Assembly: GCF_003243465.1 (NCBI RefSeq)
Contig: NZ_QFQZ01000017.1
Coordinates: 1 to 64,000 of the forward strand
Direction of reading: 5' to 3'
Length of the DNA: 64,000 bases
DNA from: Caulobacter segnis
Lineage (GTDB): Bacteria; Pseudomonadota; Alphaproteobacteria; Caulobacterales; Caulobacteraceae
The translations under genes and the position numbers were made by a program. The notes below the pieces were generated by a model. The model made no database searches, was not told the origin of the DNA, and saw only the letters and a program-made list of their open reading frames with translations. This document shows, piece by piece, positions 47,186 through 55,022 of this stretch. The first letter of the stretch is position 1, and every line of letters starts with the position of its first letter.

Positions 47186-48565
47186 TCACGGACGCCCGGT
47201 CTCCGTCCACCCGCCGCCCAGCGCCTGGTACAGCGCCACGGCGTTCTGCAGCCGAGCCTCGCGCACCTGGGTCAGCGCCAGGTCCGTGGCCAGCAGGCCG
47301 CGCTGGGCGTCCAGCTCCTCCAGATAGGCGACATAGCCGGCCTGATAGCGCTTGCGGGCGTGGTCCAGGGCCGAGGCGGCGGCGGCGCGCTGGCGGACGG
47401 CGGCGGCCTCCTGCTCGGCGAGGCGGCCGGTCCCCTCGAGCGCGCTCTCGACCTCGCTGAAGGCGGTCAGCACGGCCTTGCGATAGGCGAAGGCGGCCTG
47501 GTCGCGGCGGGCGGCGGCGGCGTCGGACTGGGCGCGCAGGCGACCGCCGTCGAACAGCGGCGCGAGGACGCTGGCGCCGACGCTCCAGACGGTCAGGGTG
47601 TCGACGTGCAGCACCGACAGCTCGCCGCCGGCGGCCGACAGGCGCACCTGCGGCAAGAAGGCCGCGCGCGCCGAGGTCAGGCTGGCGTCGGCGGCGACCA
47701 GGCTGGCCTCGGCCTGGGCGATGTCGGGGCGGCGGTTCAGCAGCGAAGAGGGCAGGGGTGCGCCGGGCTGCGGGATGACCAGTCCAGCCAGGCTCCCGCG
47801 CGGAATGGCCTGGGCGGTCTGGCCGACCAGCAGGGCCAGGGCGCCTTCCTGGCGGCGGATCGCCAGCTCCAAGGCCGGGACGCGCTGGGCGGCGGCTTCA
47901 AGCTCGGCCTCGGCCTGGCGCAATTCCAGGTCGGAGGTCACGCCCTCCCTGGCCCGGCGACGGGCGCGGGCGGCCGATTCCTGGCGCGAGGCGAGGGTGG
48001 CGCGGGCGGTGGTCAGCTGGGCGTCCAGCGACAGCAGCGCCACATACGACCGCGCCACGGCTGCCGAGACCGACAGGCGGGCGGCGTCGCGGGCGTCGCG
48101 GCTGGCCTGCAGGCTGGCGCGGGCGGCGGTGTCGGCGGCGCGCACGCGGCCCCACAGATCGACCTCGTAGGCGACTTGCAGCTGGGGCTGGAAGGCCTGC
48201 AGGGTTTCCGGCTTGCCGAAGGCGCTGAGCTCGCGCTGCTTCTGGATGCCGGCCGAGGCCGTCAGCGACGGCAGCAGGGCGGCGCTGGCCTGGCGGGCCT
48301 GGGCCTCGGCCTCGCGCACCCGCGCCTCGGCCGCGCCGAGGTCGGCGTTGTAGGCCAGGGCGGCGGCGACCAGATCCGACAGATGCGGATCGCCGAACGC
48401 CTTCCACCACTCGGCGGCGGCGGCGTCTTCCGACGGGGTGGCCGCGGCGCGCCAGCCGGCCGGCGGCGTCACGGAGGCGGTCGCCGGCGGCGCGGTCCTG
48501 GGGCCCGGCGTGGTGCAGGCGGTCAGGGCGCTCAAGGCCGTCAGGCCGATAAGGGCGCGGCGCAT
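47186..48565 (-). CDS. NodT-family outer membrane efflux lipoprotein
   Basis: The 459-aa precursor has a lipobox TACTTPG near residue 16. It contains two copies of the OEP coiled-coil/barrel repeat: DLVAAALAYNADLGAAEARV, SYVALLSLDAQLTTARATLA, then LLNRRPDIAQAEASLVAADA and YRKAVLTAFSEVESALEGTG. This is the TolC-like exit duct. It is the last gene of the MFS-HlyD-NodT operon, its ATG overlapping the HlyD stop (ATGA). Confidence 0.94.
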   Translation of the reverse strand: MRRALIGLTALSALTACTTPGPRTAPPATASVTPPAGWRAAATPSEDAAAAEWWKAFGDPHLSDLVAAALAYNADLGAAEARVREAEAQARQASAALLPSLTASAGIQKQRELSAFGKPETLQAFQPQLQVAYEVDLWGRVRAADTAARASLQASRDARDAARLSVSAAVARSYVALLSLDAQLTTARATLASRQESAARARRRAREGVTSDLELRQAEAELEAAAQRVPALELAIRRQEGALALLVGQTAQAIPRGSLAGLVIPQPGAPLPSSLLNRRPDIAQAEASLVAADASLTSARAAFLPQVRLSAAGGELSVLHVDTLTVWSVGASVLAPLFDGGRLRAQSDAAAARRDQAAFAYRKAVLTAFSEVESALEGTGRLAEQEAAAVRQRAAAASALDHARKRYQAGYVAYLEELDAQRGLLATDLALTQVREARLQNAVALYQALGGGWTETGRP

Positions 48566-49695
48566 CAGCGGCGGCCCTTGCCGGCGGTGTCGACCTGCGC
48601 CTCCACCGACATGCCCGGACGTAGGCGGGCCAGATCCGGCTGGCCGGCGTCGAGCACGATCCGCACCGGCAGGCGCTGGGCGATCTTGGTGAAGTTGCCC
48701 GTGGCGTTCTGCGGCGGCAGGATGCTGAACTCCGAGCCGGTGGCGGGCGAGACCTGCTCGACGCGGCCCGTGAAGCGCTGGTCGCCCAGGGCGTCGACCG
48801 TGACGCTGGCGCTCTGGCCCGGGCTCATCCGACCCGCCTGGCGCTCCTTGAAGTTGGCGATCACCCAGCGCTGCGGCGGCACCAGCGAGACCAGCTGCGT
48901 GCCGGCGGTGGCCCATTGCCCCTGACGCACCCCGAGCTGGCCCAGCTGGCCGTCGGCCGGGGCGGCGACGATGGTGTTGGCCAGGTCGATCTCGGCCAGG
49001 CGAAGGGCGGCCTTGGCGGCCGCGACGGCCGCTTTCAATCCCTCGCGCGACACGCCGACCGAGCGGATGTCCTGGCGGGCGATCTCGCCGCCGGCCCTGG
49101 CCGAGGCGAGCGCCGCCTCGGCGGCGCGGAGTGAGGCGCGGGCCTGGTCGCGTTCGCGCAGGGACACCGAGCCGTCGGTGGCCAGCTCGGCGACCCGGGC
49201 CATGTCGGCGCGGGCCCGCTCGACCTGGGCCTGGGCCGAGCCGATGTCGGCCTCGCGGCTCTTCAGGGCGGCCTCGCGCGCGGCCTGGGCCTGGGCCGAG
49301 TTGGCGAGGTCGGCCTCGCGCGCCGCCAGGGTGGCGCGGGCCTGGTCCACGCGCTGGGCGTAGATGCGCTGGTCGATCTCGAACAGCGGCTGGCCCTTGC
49401 GGACGGTCTGGAAGTCCTGGGCCATGACCTTGACGACATAGCCGCTGAGCTGGGGCGCCACGACGGTGACCTGGCCGCGGACATAGGCGTTGTCGGTGCG
49501 CTGCACGGAGCCACCGAACGGGGGCAGCTTCCACAGGAACAGGATCAGCACGATCACGCCCAGGGTGATCATGGCGGTGAGGAAGATCGCGTAGCCGCTG
49601 GGCGGCTTGGGCCGGGCCGGCGGCGGGGCGGCGGAGGCGGCGCGGTCTTCCGGCTGCGGCGCCGATTGGGGCGCGGACGGGGTCGCGTCGGTCAT
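48565..49695 (-). CDS. HlyD/EmrA-family periplasmic adaptor
   Basis: The 376-aa protein has a proline-rich cytoplasmic head, one membrane helix near residues 36-55 (FLTAMITLGVIVLILFLW) and the adaptor domains: VTVVAPQLSGYVVKVMAQDF (biotinyl-lipoyl-like), a long coiled coil (about 110-230), and IVAAPADGQLGQLGVRQGQW with the second lipoyl half and beta-barrel. It joins the MFS pump to the outer-membrane duct. Its stop overlaps the NodT start and its start overlaps the MFS stop. Confidence 0.94.
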   Translation of the reverse strand: MTDATPSAPQSAPQPEDRAASAAPPPARPKPPSGYAIFLTAMITLGVIVLILFLWKLPPFGGSVQRTDNAYVRGQVTVVAPQLSGYVVKVMAQDFQTVRKGQPLFEIDQRIYAQRVDQARATLAAREADLANSAQAQAAREAALKSREADIGSAQAQVERARADMARVAELATDGSVSLRERDQARASLRAAEAALASARAGGEIARQDIRSVGVSREGLKAAVAAAKAALRLAEIDLANTIVAAPADGQLGQLGVRQGQWATAGTQLVSLVPPQRWVIANFKERQAGRMSPGQSASVTVDALGDQRFTGRVEQVSPATGSEFSILPPQNATGNFTKIAQRLPVRIVLDAGQPDLARLRPGMSVEAQVDTAGKGRR

Positions 49696-51377
49696 GCGGT
49701 CTCTCGGGCTGGAATGGTGGAGGGCGGCGTCGCGGGCGTCGTCCCGCCCTGGGCCTTCATGCGCAGGGCCAGGCGGACGAACAGGAAGCCGGCGTAGAAG
49801 AACTGGACGAGGGCGACGACGCCGACCACCAGGAAGACGTCGTTGAAGGCCAGGACGGTGGCCTGCTGCGTCACCTGCTGGGTCAGCAGCACGCTGGCGT
49901 CGGCGGCGCGCAGGGCGGGATCGGCCTGGGTCGAGGCGTAGACGCCGCCATAGGTCTGCAGCGTCGCCGCGACGGTCGGATCGGCGCCGGTCAGGCGCTC
50001 GGCCAGGCCCACGGCGTGCTGCTGGGTCCGCACGGTCTGCAAGGTCCCCAGCATGGCCGCGCCGAACAGGCCGCCCAGGTTCTGGGCGACGCCGAACATC
50101 ACCGAGAAGGTGATGATCGAGCCCAGGCCCCGGGTCAGCAACTGGCCGATGCCGAACATGAACGACGGCCCCAGGAACATGGTGGCGGCGAAGGCCAGCA
50201 GGGCCTGGCTGAAATAGAGCTCGGCCGGGCCGGTCTGCGGCGTGGAGCGGGCGTCGAGGAAGGCGGCGACGGCGATCAGCAGGACCGAGCCGAGGAACTG
50301 GGCGGGAATCGTCTTCTGGGTCAGGGTCACGGCGCTGACCACCAGGCCGGCGGCCGTCGCGGCCAGGACGATGGCGTATAGCAGGCGCTGCTGCTCCTGG
50401 GCGAAGCCCAGGGCCTGCATCAGGCCCGCCGCGCCGACCGTCTGCTCCGACAGGATGACCCGCACCAGGGCCACGTTCAGGCAGAAGCGCAGGAAGGTCC
50501 CGGTGGCCACCCAGCGGGTGTCGATCAGCGGGTGGGTCCGGCGATGCTCGACCACGCCGCCCGCCGCCAGCAGGATGACCGCGGCGATCAGGCACCAGCC
50601 GATCCACGGCGCCTCGAACCACCAGACGATGCGCCCCAGACCCAGCACGGCGACGATCAGACCAAGACCCCCGCCCAGCAGGGCGAAGGTCAGGGCGTCG
50701 ACGCCCTCGAACACGTGGATGCGCATGCCCTGCGGCAGGCGGAACAGCCAGACCATCGCCAGGCACAGGGCCGCGAGGCTGGCCTCCAGCGCGTAGAGGC
50801 CGTGCCAGTAGGCGGCGTCCAGCAGGCTGGTCGAGATCACCCGCGCCAGGGGCGAGCCCAGCTGCGAGACCCCGACCCCCAGCACCAGCGCCCCGATCCG
50901 GAACGAGGCGGGGAAGGCCTGCAGCATGTAGAACATGGCCAGCGCGGTCAGGGCCGCCGCGCCGACGCCGCTGATCGCTCGCAGGACCAGGGCCATGGCG
51001 AAGTTGTCCAGTACGAGGTGGGCGAAGGCCGCCACCGTGTAGAGCACCAGGAACACCAGGGCGAACCGGCGGATGCCGAACTGCTGGCGGTACTTCACCA
51101 GCAGCAGGTTCATCGAGATGTTGGTCATCACGTAGATGGTGGTCAGCCAGGCGCCTTCCGTCGGCGTCAGGCCCAGCGACCCCTGGATGGCCGGCAGGTT
51201 GACCTGGATCAGGGCCTGGCCCAGCGAGCCGGTGATCCCGATCAGCAGGCTGATCAGGCCGTGGATGATCCGGAACTGGATCGGAAAGTAAGGCGTCGAC
51301 GGCGAGCCGGGCAGGAACGGCCGTTCGTGCGGAAGCCAGTCCGGCGTCGGTCCGATCTGTTGGCCGTGTTGCGGCAT
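49692..51377 (-). CDS. DHA2-family MFS drug efflux transporter (EmrB/QacA-type)
   Basis: The 561-aa protein has 14 predicted membrane segments, with the MFS motif region VKYRQQFGIRRFALVFLVLY near residue 94 and LRAISGVGAAALTALAMFYM. A periplasmic loop near the C-terminus (about 455-500) separates the last helices. With HlyD and NodT partners it forms a three-part pump that expels hydrophobic drugs through both membranes. Operon order MFS-HlyD-NodT with ATGA overlaps. The substrate and regulator are not visible. Confidence 0.93.
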   Translation of the reverse strand: MPQHGQQIGPTPDWLPHERPFLPGSPSTPYFPIQFRIIHGLISLLIGITGSLGQALIQVNLPAIQGSLGLTPTEGAWLTTIYVMTNISMNLLLVKYRQQFGIRRFALVFLVLYTVAAFAHLVLDNFAMALVLRAISGVGAAALTALAMFYMLQAFPASFRIGALVLGVGVSQLGSPLARVISTSLLDAAYWHGLYALEASLAALCLAMVWLFRLPQGMRIHVFEGVDALTFALLGGGLGLIVAVLGLGRIVWWFEAPWIGWCLIAAVILLAAGGVVEHRRTHPLIDTRWVATGTFLRFCLNVALVRVILSEQTVGAAGLMQALGFAQEQQRLLYAIVLAATAAGLVVSAVTLTQKTIPAQFLGSVLLIAVAAFLDARSTPQTGPAELYFSQALLAFAATMFLGPSFMFGIGQLLTRGLGSIITFSVMFGVAQNLGGLFGAAMLGTLQTVRTQQHAVGLAERLTGADPTVAATLQTYGGVYASTQADPALRAADASVLLTQQVTQQATVLAFNDVFLVVGVVALVQFFYAGFLFVRLALRMKAQGGTTPATPPSTIPARETA

Positions 51378-51478
51378 GGAGCCTCGCTGTGAGCGCGTCT
51401 TTTACCGCGCGAGGCCTGCACGGCAAGGTTTAGAATGCCGCGTTCCGTCGACATGCCGACACTGCTAACGCGTGACGC

Positions 51479-51509
51479 ACAAAAAAGGGCCGCCGGTCTC
51501 CCGGCGGCC
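51479..51509 (-). terminator. Intrinsic terminator after the M56 gene
   Basis: On the minus strand GGCCGCCGG, loop GAGA, CCGGCGGCC followed by a run of T (CTTTTTTGT). It ends the blaI-M56 transcript before the pump operon. Confidence 0.88.
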
Positions 51510-51531
51510 TTCGCTTTGCTGCCTGACGATC

Positions 51532-52740
51532 TCAGGCCTTGGGCCCGACCGCGAAGACGAGCGGGATCGTGACCTGGCCGCCGGCCACGGGCTTTCCGTC
51601 CAGGGTCTGGGGGCGCATCTGGAAGATTTCGGCCAGTTGCAGGGCCGCCGCGCCGAAGCCGTGGTCGCCGGGGCTTTCGCTCCTGACCTTGCAGCGGGTC
51701 AGGCGGCCGGTGGTCAGCACCCGGCAATCGATGACCGCTCGGCCCTCTAGGTTCGCCGCCGCGGCCGTCGCCGGGTAGAAGCGCGCCATGTCCTCGGCCG
51801 TGGGTTTGATCGCCCAGTCGGGCTTGGTGATCGCGGGGGCGGGGCGCGCCTCGGCGGCCCAGACCGCGCCGGCGCCGGCGAGGCCGACGAGCGCGGCCAG
51901 GGCGAGGCCCGCGGCCTTTCGCGCCGGGCTCTTGGCGGGGATGTTCAGCATGACCAGTCGCTCCTTCAGGGTGTGGGCGCCGCCGGCCGGCCAAGGGCAG
52001 CCGAACGGGACGACGCGGGGGGTGATCACGGCGCCGAGCAGGGTCTCGGCATAGAGCCGCCGGGCCTGCGGGCGGCGGGACAGCACGGCCTCGTCGCAGG
52101 CCATCTCCTGGTCCAGCCGCAGGCGGCGAGCGCCCAGGTGCGCCAGCGGGTTGAACCAGGCCAGGCAGTGGACGGCGACGACCAGCGCGTTGATCAGGGC
52201 GTCGCCGCGCGCCAGATGGACCCGCTCGTGCGCCAGAACGAGATCCCGGGCCTCGCCCTGGAAGCACGTTTCGAAATCGGCCGGCAGCACGATGCGTGGC
52301 CAGGGGCGGGCGAGCACCATCGGCCCGGTCCCGACATGGCGGCCGCGCAGCAGGGTCGGATCGCGCGGGTCCGGGGTCAGCTTTCCCAGCGACCGCGTGA
52401 ACCGCATCTGGCGAACGACGAAGACCGCCGCGTTGGCCACCGCGCCGACAAGCCATATCAGGATCAGCGCCCTCGCCACGGCCTCGGTGGCCAGGACCGC
52501 CGGAACCACCTGGCCCGCCGCGCGGCTGGCGCTCGCCACGATGGGGGCCACGGACGTCGCGGCGACGGGAGCGGGGAGCAGGGCGGCCAAGGCGCACAGG
52601 GGCGGGGTCAGCCAAAGCAGATAGGCGGCCAGGGCGCCGAACCGCCGCCGGACGGGCGCGCGCAGGCTCATGACGAGCGCGACGCCGGCCGCCAGGGCCA
52701 GGTTGCCGCCGACGATCTCGGAAAGGACGGCCGCGCTCAC
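51532..52740 (-). CDS. M56 family (BlaR1-like) metallopeptidase with TonB C-terminal domain
   Basis: The 402-aa protein starts with GTG in the overlap with the blaI stop. Three or four N-terminal membrane helices precede the zinc peptidase site LAHERVHLARGDALINALVV (HExxH) and DQEMACDEAVLSRR. Another helix lies near residue 265-285, and the C-terminus has a TonB_C-like domain (LEGRAVIDCRVLTTGRLTRC and then KVRSESPGDHG). It lacks the penicillin-binding sensor of BlaR1. It probably senses an envelope signal and cleaves the BlaI repressor. Confidence 0.88.
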   Translation of the reverse strand: MSAAVLSEIVGGNLALAAGVALVMSLRAPVRRRFGALAAYLLWLTPPLCALAALLPAPVAATSVAPIVASASRAAGQVVPAVLATEAVARALILIWLVGAVANAAVFVVRQMRFTRSLGKLTPDPRDPTLLRGRHVGTGPMVLARPWPRIVLPADFETCFQGEARDLVLAHERVHLARGDALINALVVAVHCLAWFNPLAHLGARRLRLDQEMACDEAVLSRRPQARRLYAETLLGAVITPRVVPFGCPWPAGGAHTLKERLVMLNIPAKSPARKAAGLALAALVGLAGAGAVWAAEARPAPAITKPDWAIKPTAEDMARFYPATAAAANLEGRAVIDCRVLTTGRLTRCKVRSESPGDHGFGAAALQLAEIFQMRPQTLDGKPVAGGQVTIPLVFAVGPKA

Positions 52741-53099
52741 TTGCCGATCCTCTCGACCAGGGCCTTCAGCTCGGCGATGTCCTCGTCGCTGAGCTTCTCG
52801 GTCTCCGAGAAGTGCATGACCAGTGGGGCCAGGCGGCCGTCGAACAGCCGGTCCAGCAGGCCCTGGCTCTCGCCCTGCACATAGTCGCGCCGGCTCAGCA
52901 GCGGGGAATAGAGATAGCGGCGCCCATCGGCCCTCGCGGCCACGGCCTTCTTCTTCACCAGCCGGCTGATCAGCACCTTGACCGTGCCCTCGGTCCAGGC
53001 CTGGGGCGCGCACACCTGCGCCATGATCGCCTCGGAGGTCAGGGGGCTCTCCCGCCACAACGCCTCCATGACCACGCTCTCAGCCGCGCTGATCTTCAT
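52737..53099 (-). CDS. BlaI/MecI/CopY-family transcriptional repressor
   Basis: The 120-aa protein starts MKISAAESVVMEALWRESPL and has the Penicillinase_R winged helix with WTEGTVKVLISRLVKKKAVA and DGRRYLYSPLLSRRDYV, then a C-terminal dimer helix. The ATG at 53099 was chosen; a TTG 18 bases upstream is unlikely. It overlaps the M56 gene (GTGA) and lies directly behind a large palindrome (53110-53149), which is its probable operator. Confidence 0.94.
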   Translation of the reverse strand: MKISAAESVVMEALWRESPLTSEAIMAQVCAPQAWTEGTVKVLISRLVKKKAVAARADGRRYLYSPLLSRRDYVQGESQGLLDRLFDGRLAPLVMHFSETEKLSDEDIAELKALVERIGK

Positions 53100-53109
53100 G
53101 TCCGCCTCC

Positions 53110-53149
53110 GATGACAAGTGTCAACGAGCCGACGTTGACACTTGTCATC
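53110..53149. promoter_or_regulatory. Double BlaI-type operator
   Basis: GATGACAAGTGTCAAC (53110-53125) and GTTGACACTTGTCATC (53134-53149) are exact inverted copies around GAGCCGAC. Each contains a smaller palindrome, TGACAAGTGTCA and TGACACTTGTCA, so one dimer could sit on each arm. It lies between blaI and the divergent AraC-type gene. Confidence 0.75.
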
Positions 53150-53247
53150 GAACTCGTCAACCGCCGTTCGGGGACTTGTCCGATCCTTACCACCGTGTCG
53201 GAATGGCCTTGGGCTAGGCTTAGCCGAGGCCGTGGAGGAGCTTGCCG

Positions 53248-54075
53248 ATGACGCCGCTGTTCCTGACCTTGCCGCCGAGTCCGGCCCTGGCTGGCTGGGT
53301 CGCGCGGCACCAGGTCATTCGGCTGCGCTTTCCGGCCGGACAGCGCGCGCCGATCAAGCCCTACTGGCCGCGGCCCGCTTGCGCCCTGGCCTTCTACCCC
53401 CGCGACCGCGAGGCGTTGGTCGATGGGCGGGGACGCGAAACGATCAAGCCGCGCGCCGCCCTGATCGGACAGCCGACCGAACTGACGCGGCGGGCGGGCG
53501 GCGCCGACTTCTGCGTCTACCAGATCGAGTTCGAACCCGGAGCCCTGCGGCGGCTGAGCGGGTTGTCGATGGCTGAACTCACCGACCAGACTCTCGACGC
53601 CGAGGCGGTGTTTCCTGATCTGCGCGCGGTCGCGGATCGGATCGCCGAGGCGTCCACCGCTCAGGCCATGGTCGCGACGGCGGAGGCCTGGCTGGCGCCG
53701 CGCGTGGCCGCCTGCCGCCGCGACCCCGACGGCGTGGATTGGGCGGCGGCGCGACTGATCGCGGGCGAGGCCGGATCGCTGGACCGGCTGGCGCGCCGGA
53801 TCGATCGGGCCCCGCGCGCCTTCCACCGCGCTTTTCGCCATCGCCTGGGCGTCAGTCCCAAGCTCTTCGCCCGCATCGCGCGGCTGGACCGGCTGATCCG
53901 CGCGCGCAACGCCGATCCGGCGGCGGACTGGCTGAGCCTGGCGATCGGCGCGGGCTACTACGACCACCAGCATATGGCGCGGGATTTCCGGGACCTGTGC
54001 GGGGTTGGCCCCTCGCGCTTTCTCGCCGCCGAGGCCGCGGCGCCCGAGCGGCGGTTCGGCATAGCCGAGCGCTAG
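53248..54075 (+). CDS. AraC-family transcriptional regulator
   Basis: The 275-aa protein starts MTPLFLTLPPSPALAGWVAR, with GAGGAG 7 bases before the ATG at 53248. The N-terminal half is a cupin-like sensor of the DUF6597 type. The C-terminal helix-turn-helix domain reads GSLDRLARRIDRAPRAFHRA and FRHRLGVSPKLFARIARLDR, then AIGAGYYDHQHMARDFRDLC. The BlaI operators lie in front of it, so it may share that regulation. A membrane protein gene follows 58 bases later. Confidence 0.88.
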   Translation: MTPLFLTLPPSPALAGWVARHQVIRLRFPAGQRAPIKPYWPRPACALAFYPRDREALVDGRGRETIKPRAALIGQPTELTRRAGGADFCVYQIEFEPGALRRLSGLSMAELTDQTLDAEAVFPDLRAVADRIAEASTAQAMVATAEAWLAPRVAACRRDPDGVDWAAARLIAGEAGSLDRLARRIDRAPRAFHRAFRHRLGVSPKLFARIARLDRLIRARNADPAADWLSLAIGAGYYDHQHMARDFRDLCGVGPSRFLAAEAAAPERRFGIAER

Positions 54076-54133
54076 GACTCGCGATTGTCGTCAAGTCGTG
54101 GTCAAAGGATGTGGGATAACGGGGGTATTTGAT

Positions 54134-54937
54134 ATGTCGGACGCGGTTCTGGATATCGGCGGGCGAGGGGCGGGCGCGAGCCCGACGGCGGGATCGGCCG
54201 CGCGCGGCGACCTGGTCTTCTTTCGGACCCTGATCACGGCCATGGCCGTCGTCGAGGTCGCCGGCTTCGTGCTGCAGCTGGCCATGGGGCGCTCGAGCTT
54301 CGGGGCGCCGCTGATCGTGCACTTCCACGCGGTGGTGTTCATGGGCTGGGTGGCGATCGTCGTGACCCAGGCCTGGCTCGTGAGCGGCGGCGCGTTGCGG
54401 GTCCACCGGACGCTGGGCACCGTGGCGCTGGCCTGGATGCTGGCGATGGTGGTCCTGGGGCCGCTGGTCACGCTGGCGGGGATGCGCGCCGGACGCACGC
54501 CCTTCTTCTTCCAGCCGCAGCACTTCATCCTGGCCAATCCAGCGACCCTGCTCGGCGCGGTGGGCCTGTTCGCGGCCGCCGTCGTGCTGCGCAAGACGCG
54601 CGACTGGCACATGCGCCTGCAGGTCGGATCGTTCACGATGCTGATGGGGCCGGGGCTTGGCCGCATCCTGCCGCTGCCGTTCCTCAAGCCCTATGCGTTC
54701 GAGGTCGCCGCCGGGGCGGCGGTGATCTTCCCACTGATCGGGCTCGTGCGAGATTGGCGGGTCCGCGGAAGGCCGCATCCGGCGTGGTTGTGGACGATCG
54801 GCGTGCTGGCCGCGTCGCTGATCGGGGCGCGGGTCCTGGCGCTGTCGCCGGCCGGGGACGCGATCTACGCCGCCGTGGCCAAGGGCGCGCCCGCCGCGCC
54901 GGCGGACGGCCGAGCCTTCCCCAAGCCGCCGTTCTGA
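54134..54937 (+). CDS. Integral membrane protein of unknown function
   Basis: The 267-aa protein starts MSDAVLDIGGRGAGASPTAG. It has about seven hydrophobic segments (near 32-52, 64-86, 97-120, 130-155, 170-195, 205-225, 235-255). Conserved-looking histidines occur in LIVHFHAVVFMGWVAIV, VHRTLGTVALAWM and WHMRLQ, in the style of heme-binding or CAAX-like membrane proteins. I do not recognise a named family. It follows the AraC gene closely and may be its target. Confidence 0.7.
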   Translation: MSDAVLDIGGRGAGASPTAGSAARGDLVFFRTLITAMAVVEVAGFVLQLAMGRSSFGAPLIVHFHAVVFMGWVAIVVTQAWLVSGGALRVHRTLGTVALAWMLAMVVLGPLVTLAGMRAGRTPFFFQPQHFILANPATLLGAVGLFAAAVVLRKTRDWHMRLQVGSFTMLMGPGLGRILPLPFLKPYAFEVAAGAAVIFPLIGLVRDWRVRGRPHPAWLWTIGVLAASLIGARVLALSPAGDAIYAAVAKGAPAAPADGRAFPKPPF

Positions 54938-54952
54938 GCGGGGCGCGAACGC

Positions 54953-54982
54953 AAAAGGGGCCGGTGATCGCTCACCGGCCCC
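54953..54982 (-). terminator. Intrinsic terminator after the M13 peptidase gene
   Basis: On the minus strand GGGGCCGGTGA, loop GCGA, TCACCGGCCCC followed by TTTTGC. Eleven perfect pairs. Confidence 0.85.
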
Positions 54983-55022
54983 CATGCGGCCCGTCACCGA
55001 CGGGCGCGGGATCGTCTGGAAA

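Noticed and set aside
46800..47327. 175-aa plus-strand frame near the 985-aa receptor
   Set aside because: Serine/arginine/proline-rich, overlaps the 51-aa conserved gene in another frame, and lacks a ribosome site.
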